Source of the DNA: Halomonas sp. GFAJ-1
GTDB lineage: Bacteria; Pseudomonadota; Gammaproteobacteria; Pseudomonadales; Halomonadaceae
Assembly: GCA_002966495.1 (NCBI GenBank)
Contig: CP016490.1
Span: 1,364,001 to 1,428,000, forward strand
Reading direction: 5' to 3'
Length of the DNA stretch: 64,000 bases
Under the pieces are notes generated by a model. That model saw nothing but the letters and a program-made list of their open reading frames with translations. It was not told the DNA's origin and did not search any database. A program made the translations under genes and the position numbers. This document shows positions 54,206 through 62,458 of this stretch, in pieces (position 1 is the stretch's first letter; the number at the start of each line of letters is the position of its first letter).

Positions 54206-54228
54206 AAAGTGTTACTTTATAACATTTG
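54206..54228 (+). promoter_or_regulatory. Zur-box-like palindrome before zevB
   Basis: AAAGTGTTACTTTATAACAT plus TTG matches 17 of 22 defined positions of the E. coli Zur consensus GAAATGTTATANTATAACAT-TTC. It ends 2 bp before the GGAGGG ribosome binding site of zevB, so bound Zur-zinc would block zevB expression. Binding is inferred. Confidence 0.62.
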
Positions 54229-54240
54229 CTGGAGGGTGTG

Positions 54241-55236
54241 ATGCCATTAACGCGGCACCGCATTATATGGGTAGCGCTTGGCCTTTTAGGGGCAGCGCTG
54301 ATTGTTTTTGTCGTGCAGAGCAATTTTCAGGGTGCCAGTTTTCAACTGCTGTCTTGGCAGCGGGATTTACACCGTAGCTTAACGTTGGCGATTACCGAAC
54401 TTTCCCGCACACCTACCACGGCTACCTGGCTATCGTTGCTGGGAGTTAGCTTCGCTTACGGCGTCTTTCACGCGGCGGGGCCGGGGCATGGTAAAGCAGT
54501 ATTGGCAACTTATTTAGCCTCTCATGGAGGTGCCACCCGTCGGGCATTGGGGCTCTCCTTTGCTGCATCGCTACTGCAGGGGGTGACGGCGATTGCCATG
54601 GTGGCGGTGCTGGTACATGGGCTGGGCTGGGTTACCCGCCAAGCCATGGGAAGCGTGGTATGGGTAGAGCAGGCAAGCTTTATATTGGTAGCAATGTTAG
54701 GCGCTTGGCTATGCTGGCGAGCCATTAAGCAACTGCGCCGTGCCTACGCAGTTAGTCATCATGATGCTGTTGAGCACAGCCACCGCCACAGCCATGACCA
54801 TGCGCACTGCTGTGGCGGTGCTCACCATATAGAGCCACAGCAGGCGCTTGATTGGCGCACTGCGCTTATGACTGTAGGGGCCATTGGTATGCGTCCCTGC
54901 ACGGGGGCAGTACTGATGCTGGGGGCGGCAAGCCTGCTAGGGCAGTTCTATGTAGGCGTCGCTTCGGTCATCGCTATGTCCCTGGGAACAGGAATCACGG
55001 TTTCCTTTTTGGCGATTGCCAGCATTGTGGCCAGGGGGTGGGCTGCTAAGCGCCTGCAAAAACAGCGTAGCCAGCAGGTGGCCGAGAAAGTGGCTGGCTG
55101 GGTAGCGCTCACGGGCGGTGCTCTTATCATTGCGCTAGGCGTGTCGCTTTCTCTCGCAGGTGCCGCCCAGCCAGCCAGTGGACCGCTGTTAAACGACCCT
55201 GCCCCGCGGCAGGGGCCTTCGCTATTAGGCCGCTAG
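54241..55236 (+). CDS. zevB: NicO-family metal transporter, ZevB-like
   Basis: 331-residue inner-membrane protein with about six or seven helices. ATG 54241 follows GGAGGGTGTG; the TTG at 54226 is rejected. NiCoT/NicO signatures: HAAGPGHGKAVLATYLASHG in one helix and AIGMRPCTGAVLMLGAAS in another. A cytoplasmic or periplasmic loop is histidine-rich (HHDAVEHSHRHSHDHAHCC), suited to metal binding. As the partner of zevA it is predicted to move zinc (nickel or cobalt cannot be excluded). About 60 bp separate it from zevA, containing the Zur-like site. Confidence 0.85.
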   Translation: MPLTRHRIIWVALGLLGAALIVFVVQSNFQGASFQLLSWQRDLHRSLTLAITELSRTPTTATWLSLLGVSFAYGVFHAAGPGHGKAVLATYLASHGGATRRALGLSFAASLLQGVTAIAMVAVLVHGLGWVTRQAMGSVVWVEQASFILVAMLGAWLCWRAIKQLRRAYAVSHHDAVEHSHRHSHDHAHCCGGAHHIEPQQALDWRTALMTVGAIGMRPCTGAVLMLGAASLLGQFYVGVASVIAMSLGTGITVSFLAIASIVARGWAAKRLQKQRSQQVAEKVAGWVALTGGALIIALGVSLSLAGAAQPASGPLLNDPAPRQGPSLLGR

Positions 55237-55269
55237 GGTTGTAGTGGTGCAGTACAAAACACGACATGC

Positions 55270-55725
55270 CTATTGGTTTAGCGTTGCGTTGAGCCCATGA
55301 ATTTGAGCGAGTAGCTGCTCACGGCGCTGGCCCTGCAAGTTTAAGCTATAAGGCTCAGGCGTGCCGTTGCCCCATACAGGAGCAGGCCAGCTTGCATCAT
55401 CTTGGTAACGTACTACCAAATGAAGGTGCAGCTGGCTGACGACATTGCCCAGCGTGGCTATATTGAGCTTGTCGCCGTGAAACGCGCCTTTCATTGCCTC
55501 ACCAAGCGCTGTTGCCTCACGCCAAAGTTGCGCTTGGTCTTGGTTAGATAGTTCAAATACCTCGCTGACTGATGGGACTCTTGGTATCAGAATAACCCAG
55601 GGGTAGCGGGCGTCGTTCATTAACACGGCGCGGCACAGAGGTAAGTCGGCAAGGGGCAGGGTATCTGTCGCTAAGCGTGAATCGAGATCAAAGGTATCCA
55701 AAGGCGTAGTGCTCCAGGCAGCCAA
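55270..55725 (-). CDS. HIT-family (histidine triad) protein
   Basis: 151-residue cytosolic protein of the HIT superfamily of nucleotide hydrolases and transferases. The triad motif appears as SQLHLHLVVRY (His100, His102), with glutamine at the first triad position, a variant common in pseudomonad relatives. The tail RYQDDASWPAPVWGNGTPEP is also typical of that subgroup. The substrate is unknown. Convergent with zevB, 33 bp apart. Confidence 0.88.
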   Translation of the reverse strand: MAAWSTTPLDTFDLDSRLATDTLPLADLPLCRAVLMNDARYPWVILIPRVPSVSEVFELSNQDQAQLWREATALGEAMKGAFHGDKLNIATLGNVVSQLHLHLVVRYQDDASWPAPVWGNGTPEPYSLNLQGQRREQLLAQIHGLNATLNQ

Positions 55726-55900
55726 GTGATGATTAGCATCATAGCAGCTGCTTATGGCGCCGATACAAGATAGGGCTGCAAACTAGGCGCAACAGGCAAA
55801 ACGCTGTTACGCTAACATTACTCCTACGCGGTAACGCGGCCTAAGGAGCTTCGCTACGTTGACGGTAGGTCAACTGACTGACTTGTTAAGGAGAACACCC

Positions 55901-56032
55901 ATGAAAAAACTCATCGCTACCAGCTTTATTTTGCTCATCACCGCAGGTGCGTTGGCGGGCTGTAATACGATGGCAGGCGCAGGACAGGACGTACAGGAAG
56001 GCGGAAAAGCCGTTCAGGATGCAGCGAGTTAA
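55901..56032 (+). CDS. Entericidin-family small lipoprotein
   Basis: 43-residue ORF preceded by AAGGAG (55888-55893). Signal peptide with lipobox ITAGALAGC (Cys21), mature part NTMAGAGQDVQEGGKAVQDA ending AS, which is the entericidin A/B pattern. Entericidins are small outer-membrane lipoproteins linked to envelope stress. A clear terminator follows. Small but convincing. Confidence 0.88.
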   Translation: MKKLIATSFILLITAGALAGCNTMAGAGQDVQEGGKAVQDAAS

Positions 56033-56073
56033 TGCTCTAGATAGCGGTATTAGGCAGGGTAAGGCTATAAAAG

Positions 56074-56103
56074 CGGGCTGGGCATTATTGCCTGGCCCGT
56101 TTT
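56074..56103 (+). terminator. Rho-independent terminator after the entericidin gene
   Basis: CGGGCTGGGCA (56074-56084) pairs with TGCCTGGCCCG (56089-56099), with two G-T pairs and loop TTAT, followed by TTTT. Confidence 0.85.
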
Positions 56104-56140
56104 GCGGTGGGTCACCACGGTTTAACAAGGAAGATAATGT

Positions 56141-56509
56141 ATGGTTAACGTATTTTGCGGCTCAACGAAGAGACGGTTTGGAAGCAGCTTTGCCGTGCTG
56201 TTAGCGGCTTCATTACTGAACGCCTGTGCCAGCGGGCCCGAGCCTGTTAGTGCGCCGGCACCGCCTCCGCCCACCGTTGGCCAGAGTGAAGTAACTACCA
56301 ATGGAGCTAGCTGCAATAGTGACGTCGTGAAGCACGTCATAGGCGAGCCATTTAACGACGCCAATGTCCCTCAGCTACAAAGCGAGAGCGGTGCTCGCCA
56401 AGTTCGGGTGCTACGCCCCGACAGCGTAGCCACCATGGACTACCGGGAAGATCGCCTGAATATTCACTTAGATAGTGACGATACCATCGAAGCGTTGCGC
56501 TGCGGTTAA
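56141..56509 (+). CDS. I78-family peptidase inhibitor lipoprotein
   Basis: 122 residues with lipobox LLAASLLNAC (Cys29), a proline-rich linker (PEPVSAPAPPPPTVGQ), then the inhibitor I78 domain (CNSDVVKHVIGEPFND, VRVLRPDSVATMDYREDRLN, ending IEALRCG). Members of this family inhibit serine proteases; the target here is unknown. It overlaps the end of the convergent LysE gene by 4 bp. Confidence 0.85.
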   Translation: MVNVFCGSTKRRFGSSFAVLLAASLLNACASGPEPVSAPAPPPPTVGQSEVTTNGASCNSDVVKHVIGEPFNDANVPQLQSESGARQVRVLRPDSVATMDYREDRLNIHLDSDDTIEALRCG

Positions 56510-57111
56510 CGCAGAATTAGCACGACACAAGCGGCGGTGAGTAGGCCCATGGAAATATTGAATGCGCGCCATGCCCCGTCGCTTCTGATCCGCTGTCCAA
56601 TCGCCGTGCCAAAGGCTGCCCATAGAGCAATGCAGGGCAGCGCCACTAGTTCCGCAAACCCGGCCAGCACGAGTGCGTTGAGTACTGGCTGGCCGCTCTC
56701 AGGTAGAAACCCCGCCATTAACGCCAGCCCCATTACCCAGGCCTTTGGGTTAGCAAACTGAAACATTGCCGCCTGCCAAAAGGTTAACGGCACTCCCCGC
56801 TGACTCCCTTCAAGATTAGGTGGCGGCGCGGTGGCTATTTTCCACGCGAGGTAGAGCAAGTAGGCGCTACCCACCCAGCGCAAGGTCGTTTGCACCAGAG
56901 GGAAACGCTCAAATAACACCCCGAGCCCTAGTGCGATACTGGCAAATAACAAAAAGCAGCCGCCTAAAATACCCCACATATGCGGCATAGTGCGCCGAAA
57001 GCCAAAGTTAGCCCCCGAAGCGGTTAGCATAATATTGTTAGGCCCAGGCGTTAGCGTCATCGACATCATAAAAAGCGCAGCAGGGCCAAGAATTAACCAC
57101 TCGTTACTCAT
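56506..57111 (-). CDS. LysE/RhtB-family amino-acid exporter
   Basis: 201-residue inner-membrane protein with about six helices. ATG 57111 gives MSNEWLILGPAALFMMSMTL followed by TPGPNNIMLTASGANFGFRR, the LysE family N-terminal signature; the longer frame to 57204 lies inside the neighbouring gene. FQFANPKAWVMGLALMAGFL is the second conserved block. Substrate amino acid unknown. Its start overlaps the end of the voltage-sensor-like gene by 8 bp, so the two are likely co-transcribed. Confidence 0.9.
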   Translation of the reverse strand: MSNEWLILGPAALFMMSMTLTPGPNNIMLTASGANFGFRRTMPHMWGILGGCFLLFASIALGLGVLFERFPLVQTTLRWVGSAYLLYLAWKIATAPPPNLEGSQRGVPLTFWQAAMFQFANPKAWVMGLALMAGFLPESGQPVLNALVLAGFAELVALPCIALWAAFGTAIGQRIRSDGAWRAFNISMGLLTAACVVLILR

Positions 57112-58108
57112 AACGACCCTTCCAGCGTTGGCGACGCACCTGCTCTTTGAGCATCTCGATAATGTCGTAGAGCACCTGCTCGGTGACGTGGGCGCTGCCT
57201 TCATCGACGGTTAGCCAGCTTTCGAAGCCGCTTTCTGCAGTCTTTTCAACGAGCTGGCGGAATTCAGTCGAGTGAATACCCAGTGCCAGCTCATCTACAA
57301 GGCGCTGCGCTACCCCGCTGAGCGATGCCTGCATGGCATTGGATGCCGTTTGCCCCATGGGTAGGCGGTGCAGCTTTTGGATTTCAGGGCTTTCCCGCAG
57401 GGTGCGGCTTACCAAGTCATCAATAGCCTTCATAATGGCGGTGCGATTCTGTTGATAGGCTTGACCGACCGTGCCTTCTAGACGTTGAGCAATTTCGTGA
57501 ATGAGCTGGTCTTTACGGGGCATGATAACCCGGTCGATGACTTGCTCGGTGAGTGAGTCGCTGGCAACAATCTGCTGTTGCACATTGCCTAATAGGCGCA
57601 GGGCAATCCGATCGGAGAGTTCTTCCAACAGAATATCGTAGTATTTGGCGGCAAACTGATAGCTCTTCCAGCGGGTGACGTCGATTAACCTCAGTCGGTG
57701 CAATCTATTCAGTAGCGACACCACCCTCAGGACACGCAGCCAGCGGAAACCGCTTAGCGGAATACAGCCAAGCACGTCGTACCAATGAACAAAGGGGTAG
57801 AAAAACCAGCGGTGGTAGCGCCGTTCGGCAATGGCTACCGCCCAGCCCAGCAGTACGTCGGCCACAAAAAAAGCCACAAAATAGAGATCAATAACCGTAA
57901 AGCGGCTGTGAATTGTTGTGTCGTAGAAATCGTGAAAACCGGGTGCAATGGAGGCGATCGCTTGGTTGATCGTGTCAATTAGGAACAGTGAATCAAACAG
58001 CAGCAGGCTCAGGTTAATAATAACCGCCGCAAGAATTAAAAAATCCCAGCCGATATGCGCATACTCAACGGCTTTAGGCAGGTGTGGGTAGCGCTCCCTG
58101 GCGGGCAT
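57104..58108 (-). CDS. Voltage-sensor-like membrane protein without a pore domain
   Basis: 334 residues. Four predicted membrane segments in the first 142: S1 (about 20-44), S2 (about 70-94), S3 (about 101-120) and an S4-like helix with regularly spaced arginines (Arg122, 125, 128, 135, 138, 140 in FRWLRVLRVVSLLNRLHRLR). No S5-S6 helices and no potassium selectivity filter (TVGYG) follow. Instead there is a 190-residue soluble helical domain (SLTEQVIDRVIMPRKDQLIH and onwards). Relatives are usually labelled ion transporter or channel; whether it senses voltage or conducts protons is not known. Confidence 0.7.
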   Translation of the reverse strand: MPARERYPHLPKAVEYAHIGWDFLILAAVIINLSLLLFDSLFLIDTINQAIASIAPGFHDFYDTTIHSRFTVIDLYFVAFFVADVLLGWAVAIAERRYHRWFFYPFVHWYDVLGCIPLSGFRWLRVLRVVSLLNRLHRLRLIDVTRWKSYQFAAKYYDILLEELSDRIALRLLGNVQQQIVASDSLTEQVIDRVIMPRKDQLIHEIAQRLEGTVGQAYQQNRTAIMKAIDDLVSRTLRESPEIQKLHRLPMGQTASNAMQASLSGVAQRLVDELALGIHSTEFRQLVEKTAESGFESWLTVDEGSAHVTEQVLYDIIEMLKEQVRRQRWKGRYE

Positions 58109-58147
58109 GAAGACTCCTTGTCATCGCATTAATGAGGTAACAGTAGG

Positions 58148-58672
58148 CTAGTGGTTTAGCTGATGATGCTGCTGCGTTAACAGCTCTTCCTTTTCTGCCT
58201 GTTTGCGCAGCTTTTTTCGCAGGGCTGCTTTGTCATAGCGAAGTTTTTGCAGTGATGTTTCCAGCGCTAAAGGCGGTACTTTGGCGGGCTTTCCGTCGGC
58301 ATTGACCGCCACCATGGTGAGATAGCAGCTATTGGTGTGGCGAATCAGCTTCTGGCGAATATCCTCTGCCACGACTTTAACCCCTACCTCCATAGAGGAG
58401 CGCCCTACATGGTTGACGCAGGCTAAAAAGGTCACCAGTTCGCCCACGTGGATAGGCTGCTTAAAAAGTACCTGATCCACGGAAAGTGTGACCACATAGT
58501 GACCTGAATAGCGGCTGGCGCAGGCGTAGGCCACTTCATCAAGCTTTTTAAGAATAGCACCGCCATGCACTTTGCCACTGAAATTAGCCATATCCGGCGT
58601 CATTAGTACGGTCATGGAGAGTTCATGCTGGCCGGGCAGGGCGCTATGTTCAAGGTTGGGCGTTTCAGACAT
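58148..58672 (-). CDS. Acyl-CoA thioesterase (hotdog fold, YciA-like)
   Basis: 174 residues. The catalytic and binding motif region is MANFSGKVHGGAILKKLDEV, where Asn/Asp and the HGG motif belong to the acyl-CoA hydrolase group. VLFKQPIHVGELVTFLACVN is also conserved. The C-terminal 30 residues form a basic and glutamine/histidine-rich helix (LRKKLRKQAEKEELLTQQHH), an extension beyond E. coli YciA. It hydrolyses acyl-CoA thioesters; chain-length preference unknown. Monocistronic. Confidence 0.9.
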   Translation of the reverse strand: MSETPNLEHSALPGQHELSMTVLMTPDMANFSGKVHGGAILKKLDEVAYACASRYSGHYVVTLSVDQVLFKQPIHVGELVTFLACVNHVGRSSMEVGVKVVAEDIRQKLIRHTNSCYLTMVAVNADGKPAKVPPLALETSLQKLRYDKAALRKKLRKQAEKEELLTQQHHQLNH

Positions 58673-58743
58673 AGAAAAACCTTACGGGCTGAAAAGGCCC
58701 GCCCAATTGGGCGGGCGGTGGATGTGGGCAGGTCCGTTTTAGC

Positions 58744-58790
58744 TAATCTCTAATCTCTAATCTCTAATCTCTAACCTCTAACCTCTAACC
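58744..58790. repeat. Tandem 7-bp repeats (telomere-like unit)
   Basis: TAATCTC four times (58744-58771), then TAACCTC twice and TAACC. It lies in the 192-bp gap between the AtoE and thioesterase genes (both minus strand), just upstream of the thioesterase transcription direction's neighbour end. No other feature in that gap. Confidence 0.95.
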
Positions 58791-58864
58791 ACAGGTGTTA
58801 GCACGTCGTGCTTAACATCTAGAACTTACCGTTAAAACTGACAGCAAGATCTGCCAGCAAGAGC

Positions 58865-60175
58865 TTAGAACCAGACTAAGCCAACGGAAATAATAATGCC
58901 GGTAATAAACAGCTGAATCAGGCAGAAGCCCATAATGTCTTTGGCTTTTAAGCCCGCAATCGCCAGTACCGGTAGCGCCCAGAAGGGTTGCAGCAGGTTG
59001 GTCCAGGCATCACCCCAGGCAACGGCCATGGCAACACGGGAAATATCGGCCCCTAACGCTTCCGCTGCCGGTAGCATAACCGGTGCTTGTACCGCCCACT
59101 GGCCACCACCGGAAGGTACAAACAGGTTAACAATCCCGGCGCTAAGGAACGACCAGAACGGCAGCGAAGTGGCGGTAGCAAAAGAGACTAGCCACTCTGA
59201 CATGCTTTGTGCCAAACCCGACTGCACCATAATTGCCATAATGCCAGCGTAGAACGGGAACTGAATCACGATACCCGCCCCGCCTTTAATCGCTTCATTT
59301 AGGCTGTTAAGCAGGTTTCGTGGCGTACGATGCAGCACAATGGCTAAGAATAAAAACAGGAAGTTGACGATGTTTAGGTTTAAGCCGCCGTCACGTAGTA
59401 AGAAGTGGTCAAGCAGGAACAGCAGTCCCGGTACGCCTACTAACAGGGCCAGCGGGATGCTGTTTTCGAGCTTTTCTGCCGGACGGGTAATACGGCCTTG
59501 CGTTTCTGGTTCATCGTCGAGCAGCTTGGTATCAATATAAACGCTGTCTTTTTCATCTGGCAGCATCATGCGGTTGACGAGCGGAACCGCGATAAACAAG
59601 CAAAGCACAATGGCTAAATTAAAAAAGGCAAAAATGGTGGAGCTAGTGCTTATCACCCCGATCTGGTCAGCGGAGAAGTGGCCCTCGGTCGCGATAGTGA
59701 GCGGCACTGAACCGGCTAGACCGCCGTGCCATACCACAAAACCTGAGTACGCACTGGCGACCAGTAAGCGGTAGTCGACGCGAATCACGCGGGCCAACTC
59801 TTTCGCAAACAGGGCACCGACCACCAGCCCAAAACCCCAGTTAATCCAGCTGGCAGCAAGCGACACCAGGGTGACTAAGATAATAGCGCCACCCGGGCTT
59901 TTTGCGGTGCTGGCAATTTTTTGCAGAAAGCGTTTGATAGGGGGGGAGCTGGCCAGCATAAAGCCTGTCACTAACACCAGCAGCATCTGCATGGAGAAGG
60001 TGAGTAGGTTCCAAAAACCGTCGCCCCACATGCGCAGAACGGCCAAGGGTGTCTGGCGCTCTACGGCAATGGCAGCAACCGCTGCGATCAGCGTTAATAT
60101 CAGTACAAAAATATAGGGGTCAGGCAAATAGCGCTCGACCAGTTTAACCGCTGGCTTGGATATGAATTTTAGCAT
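58865..60175 (-). CDS. atoE: AtoE-family short-chain fatty acid transporter
   Basis: 436-residue inner-membrane protein with about 11 hydrophobic helices. Family landmarks: RYLPDPYIFVLILTLIAA at the N-terminus, MWGDGFWNLLTFSMQMLLVL, SAYSGFVVWHGGLAGSVPLT, FPFYAGIMAIMVQSGLAQSM, then NLFVPSGGGQWAVQAPVMLP. AtoE proteins are associated with uptake of acetoacetate and short-chain fatty acids. No ato catabolic genes lie nearby, so the substrate is inferred from family only. Confidence 0.92.
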   Translation of the reverse strand: MLKFISKPAVKLVERYLPDPYIFVLILTLIAAVAAIAVERQTPLAVLRMWGDGFWNLLTFSMQMLLVLVTGFMLASSPPIKRFLQKIASTAKSPGGAIILVTLVSLAASWINWGFGLVVGALFAKELARVIRVDYRLLVASAYSGFVVWHGGLAGSVPLTIATEGHFSADQIGVISTSSTIFAFFNLAIVLCLFIAVPLVNRMMLPDEKDSVYIDTKLLDDEPETQGRITRPAEKLENSIPLALLVGVPGLLFLLDHFLLRDGGLNLNIVNFLFLFLAIVLHRTPRNLLNSLNEAIKGGAGIVIQFPFYAGIMAIMVQSGLAQSMSEWLVSFATATSLPFWSFLSAGIVNLFVPSGGGQWAVQAPVMLPAAEALGADISRVAMAVAWGDAWTNLLQPFWALPVLAIAGLKAKDIMGFCLIQLFITGIIISVGLVWF

Positions 60176-60331
60176 GGGATGCTCGCTATAATCGTTATTA
60201 GGAAGTGCGACGCTAATATACGTGGGCGTGCCGTGTTTTTCATCTCTCGCTGGGCAGCATACACCGGCGCCTAAAATTACGTTAGCGCAGTCAGAGCCGA
60301 GCGAGCGTTGCAGGCTTCAACGGTCGCTTAA

Positions 60332-61633
60332 TTAAGGGGATTCCGCGCGCCAGCGAGTCTGACGATAGTGGCAATAATAGCCGATAAGCACGGCAGAGCG
60401 CGCCAAGGTAAAGAGGGTGAAGGCGAGCCAAAGGCCGTGGTTGCCTAGCCCCTGGGTCAACCACCAGGTAGGCAGGTAAATAGCCAGGCCAATGAAAATG
60501 CTGTTGCGCATTTCACGCACGGCAGAGGTGCCGATAAATACCCCGTCAAGCAAGTAACTCCATACGGCCAGTAGGGGCATGGCGACCATCCAGGGTAAGT
60601 AAATAGCCGCAGTGCTACGAACCTCGTCGAGCCCTGTGAGCAGTGCAATGAGGGCGTTACCGCCTACGGCGAAGGCCAGCGTTGCTACGGCGGCGGTCCA
60701 GAAAGAGAATCGGGCGGTAGCACGCACCGTGTTGGCAAACGCCTGCCAGTTGCGCCGCCCGTAGTCGCGGCCCACCAAGGACTCTGCTGCGTGGGCAAAG
60801 CCATCCAGTGCATAGCTGGTGAGCATAATAAACTGCAGCAGTACGGCGTTGGCGGCGAGCACCGTGTCGCCCTGGCGCGCTCCCTGGGCGGTAAAGAAGG
60901 CCATGGCAAACAAAAGGCCTAGGGTGCGCACAAAGAGGTTAGCGTTGACGTTGAACAGCGCCGAGTAAGCCGATAGCACCAGCAGCCGCTGGCGCTGAAA
61001 GGTGCCCTCTAAATGCCCCAGCTGGTGCAGCACTAAAACGGCGCCAAACGCGAGGGCGCTATAATCAGCAATCACACTGGCCAGCGCAACACCGTTGCTG
61101 GTCATGCCTAGCCCGATCACAAACCATAGGTCGAGCACGATATTAACGCTGTTGGTGAGCAGCAAAATCATCAGCGTGACTCGAGAGTTCTGCTGGCCTA
61201 AAAACCAGCCCAAAATCGCGTAGTTAGCCAGCACTGCTGGCGCTGACCATAGGCGGATTTCGGCATACTCCCGGGCCAGCGGTGTTGCTGCTTCGCTGCC
61301 GTCTAGCAGCCAAAGTCCTAACGAAATAAGCGGCGAACCCAGTACGATGAGTAGTGTGCCAATAACACCCGCCATGATCAGCGATTGACCTAGTAGGTTG
61401 CGCACATCACTGTCGCTTTCGCGGCCTATGGCCTGGGCGACCAGCCCCGTTGTGCCCATGCGTAAAAAGCCAAAGCCCCAATAGAGGAAGCTAAATAGCG
61501 TAGCGCCGAGGGTGACCCCGGCGAGATAGCGCGAGTCGGGCAGATGCCCAACCACGGCGGTATCCACCAGCCCCAGTAGGGGGACGGTGATATTGGAGAG
61601 GATGATTGGCCAGGCGAGGGTCCAAATACGCAC
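60332..61633 (-). CDS. MATE-family efflux transporter (DinF-like)
   Basis: 433-residue inner-membrane protein with 12 predicted helices, of the DinF branch of MATE antiporters. N-terminus WTLAWPIILSNITVPLLGLV and VDTAVVGHLPDSRYLAGVTL is characteristic; the internal repeat begins near residue 230. LGWFLGQQNSRVTLMILLLT and YALDGFAHAAESLVGRDYGR are also conserved. Likely sodium- or proton-driven efflux; substrates unknown. Stop of the ferredoxin gene region lies 9 bp upstream, so they may be co-transcribed. Confidence 0.92.
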   Translation of the reverse strand: MRIWTLAWPIILSNITVPLLGLVDTAVVGHLPDSRYLAGVTLGATLFSFLYWGFGFLRMGTTGLVAQAIGRESDSDVRNLLGQSLIMAGVIGTLLIVLGSPLISLGLWLLDGSEAATPLAREYAEIRLWSAPAVLANYAILGWFLGQQNSRVTLMILLLTNSVNIVLDLWFVIGLGMTSNGVALASVIADYSALAFGAVLVLHQLGHLEGTFQRQRLLVLSAYSALFNVNANLFVRTLGLLFAMAFFTAQGARQGDTVLAANAVLLQFIMLTSYALDGFAHAAESLVGRDYGRRNWQAFANTVRATARFSFWTAAVATLAFAVGGNALIALLTGLDEVRSTAAIYLPWMVAMPLLAVWSYLLDGVFIGTSAVREMRNSIFIGLAIYLPTWWLTQGLGNHGLWLAFTLFTLARSAVLIGYYCHYRQTRWRAESP

Positions 61634-61642
61634 GAGGCGGCG

Positions 61643-61891
61643 TTAGGCAGCGGTGATAATGCGGTACTTCTCCATTAGCTGCTCTTGGGTCTCGGCGCGT
61701 TCTGGATCCAGGGGAATACAGTCTACCGGGCAGACTTGTTGGCACTGCGGCTCATCAAAGTGCCCCACGCACTCGGTGCACAGGTTCGGGTCGATGACGT
61801 AAATCTCTTCGCCTTGAGAAATCGCGTCATTGGGGCATTCGGGCTCGCAGACGTCGCAGTTAATGCATTCGTCGGTGATCATCAGGGCCAT
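61643..61891 (-). CDS. YfhL-type ferredoxin with two [4Fe-4S] clusters
   Basis: 82-residue ferredoxin. ATG 61891 (MALMITDECINCDVCEPECP) is chosen because GAGG lies 7 nt upstream; the ATG at 61897 is too close to it. Cluster ligands: C-x2-C-x2-C-x3-C in CINCDVCEPECP and CTECVGHFDEPQCQQVCP, with the insertion typical of the YfhL/FdxN-type group. It is an electron carrier; partner unknown. In Halomonas and Pseudomonas it sits beside coaD, as here. Confidence 0.93.
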   Translation of the reverse strand: MALMITDECINCDVCEPECPNDAISQGEEIYVIDPNLCTECVGHFDEPQCQQVCPVDCIPLDPERAETQEQLMEKYRIITAA

Positions 61892-61916
61892 GGGCATACC
61901 TCACGAATGGCTGGCT

Positions 61917-61940
61917 ACTCGGGTAGGCCAATACCCGAGT
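61917..61940. repeat. Hairpin between coaD and the ferredoxin gene
   Basis: ACTCGGGT (61917-61924) and ACCCGAGT (61933-61940), followed by GTTTT on the plus strand only. For the minus-strand genes it is upstream of the ferredoxin start and could modulate read-through from coaD. Confidence 0.5.
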
Positions 61941-61963
61941 GTTTTACTCAACAATGTCGATAG

Positions 61964-62458
61964 CTATGTAGTGTAATGCTTACGCAGCGCCTCTGCGACC
62001 TGCGGGTGAACCAGCGGTGAAATATCGCCGCCCAGCTTGGCGATTTCTCGCACGATGGTCGACGAGATATACGAGTTCTCTACCGCCGGGGTGAGAAATA
62101 CGCTCTCAAGCTCGGGGTTTTGGGCGCGGTTCATATTCGCCAGCTGCAGTTCGTACTCAAAGTCTGAGACCGCGCGGAGGCCGCGCAGAATAATTGTCGC
62201 CCCTTGCTCGTGCATCATGGTGGTCAACAGTGATGAAAAGCCGATGACCTCCACGTTAGGCAGCGACGCGCAGACGGTTCTGGCCAGCGTAATACGCGCC
62301 TCAAGGTCTAGGCTAGGCCGTTTGCCAGGGCTTTCGGCCACAGCGATAACGACCTTATCGAACATCCGCGCGCCGCGCTCAATCAGGTCGAAGTGGCCAT
62401 TGGTAATGGGGTCAAAGGTGCCTGGGTAGACCGCGATATTAACGCGTTGGGCGATCAT
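61964..62458 (-). CDS. coaD: Phosphopantetheine adenylyltransferase
   Basis: 164-residue nucleotidyltransferase forming dephospho-CoA from 4'-phosphopantetheine and ATP. The T/HxGH motif is in YPGTFDPITNGHFDLIERGA; other markers are ILRGLRAVSDFEYELQLANM, and the ISSTIVREIAKLGGDIS box. Length is typical. Its ATG overlaps the fabY stop (ATGA, 4 bp), giving translational coupling of CoA synthesis with fatty-acid initiation. Confidence 0.97.
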   Translation of the reverse strand: MIAQRVNIAVYPGTFDPITNGHFDLIERGARMFDKVVIAVAESPGKRPSLDLEARITLARTVCASLPNVEVIGFSSLLTTMMHEQGATIILRGLRAVSDFEYELQLANMNRAQNPELESVFLTPAVENSYISSTIVREIAKLGGDISPLVHPQVAEALRKHYTT

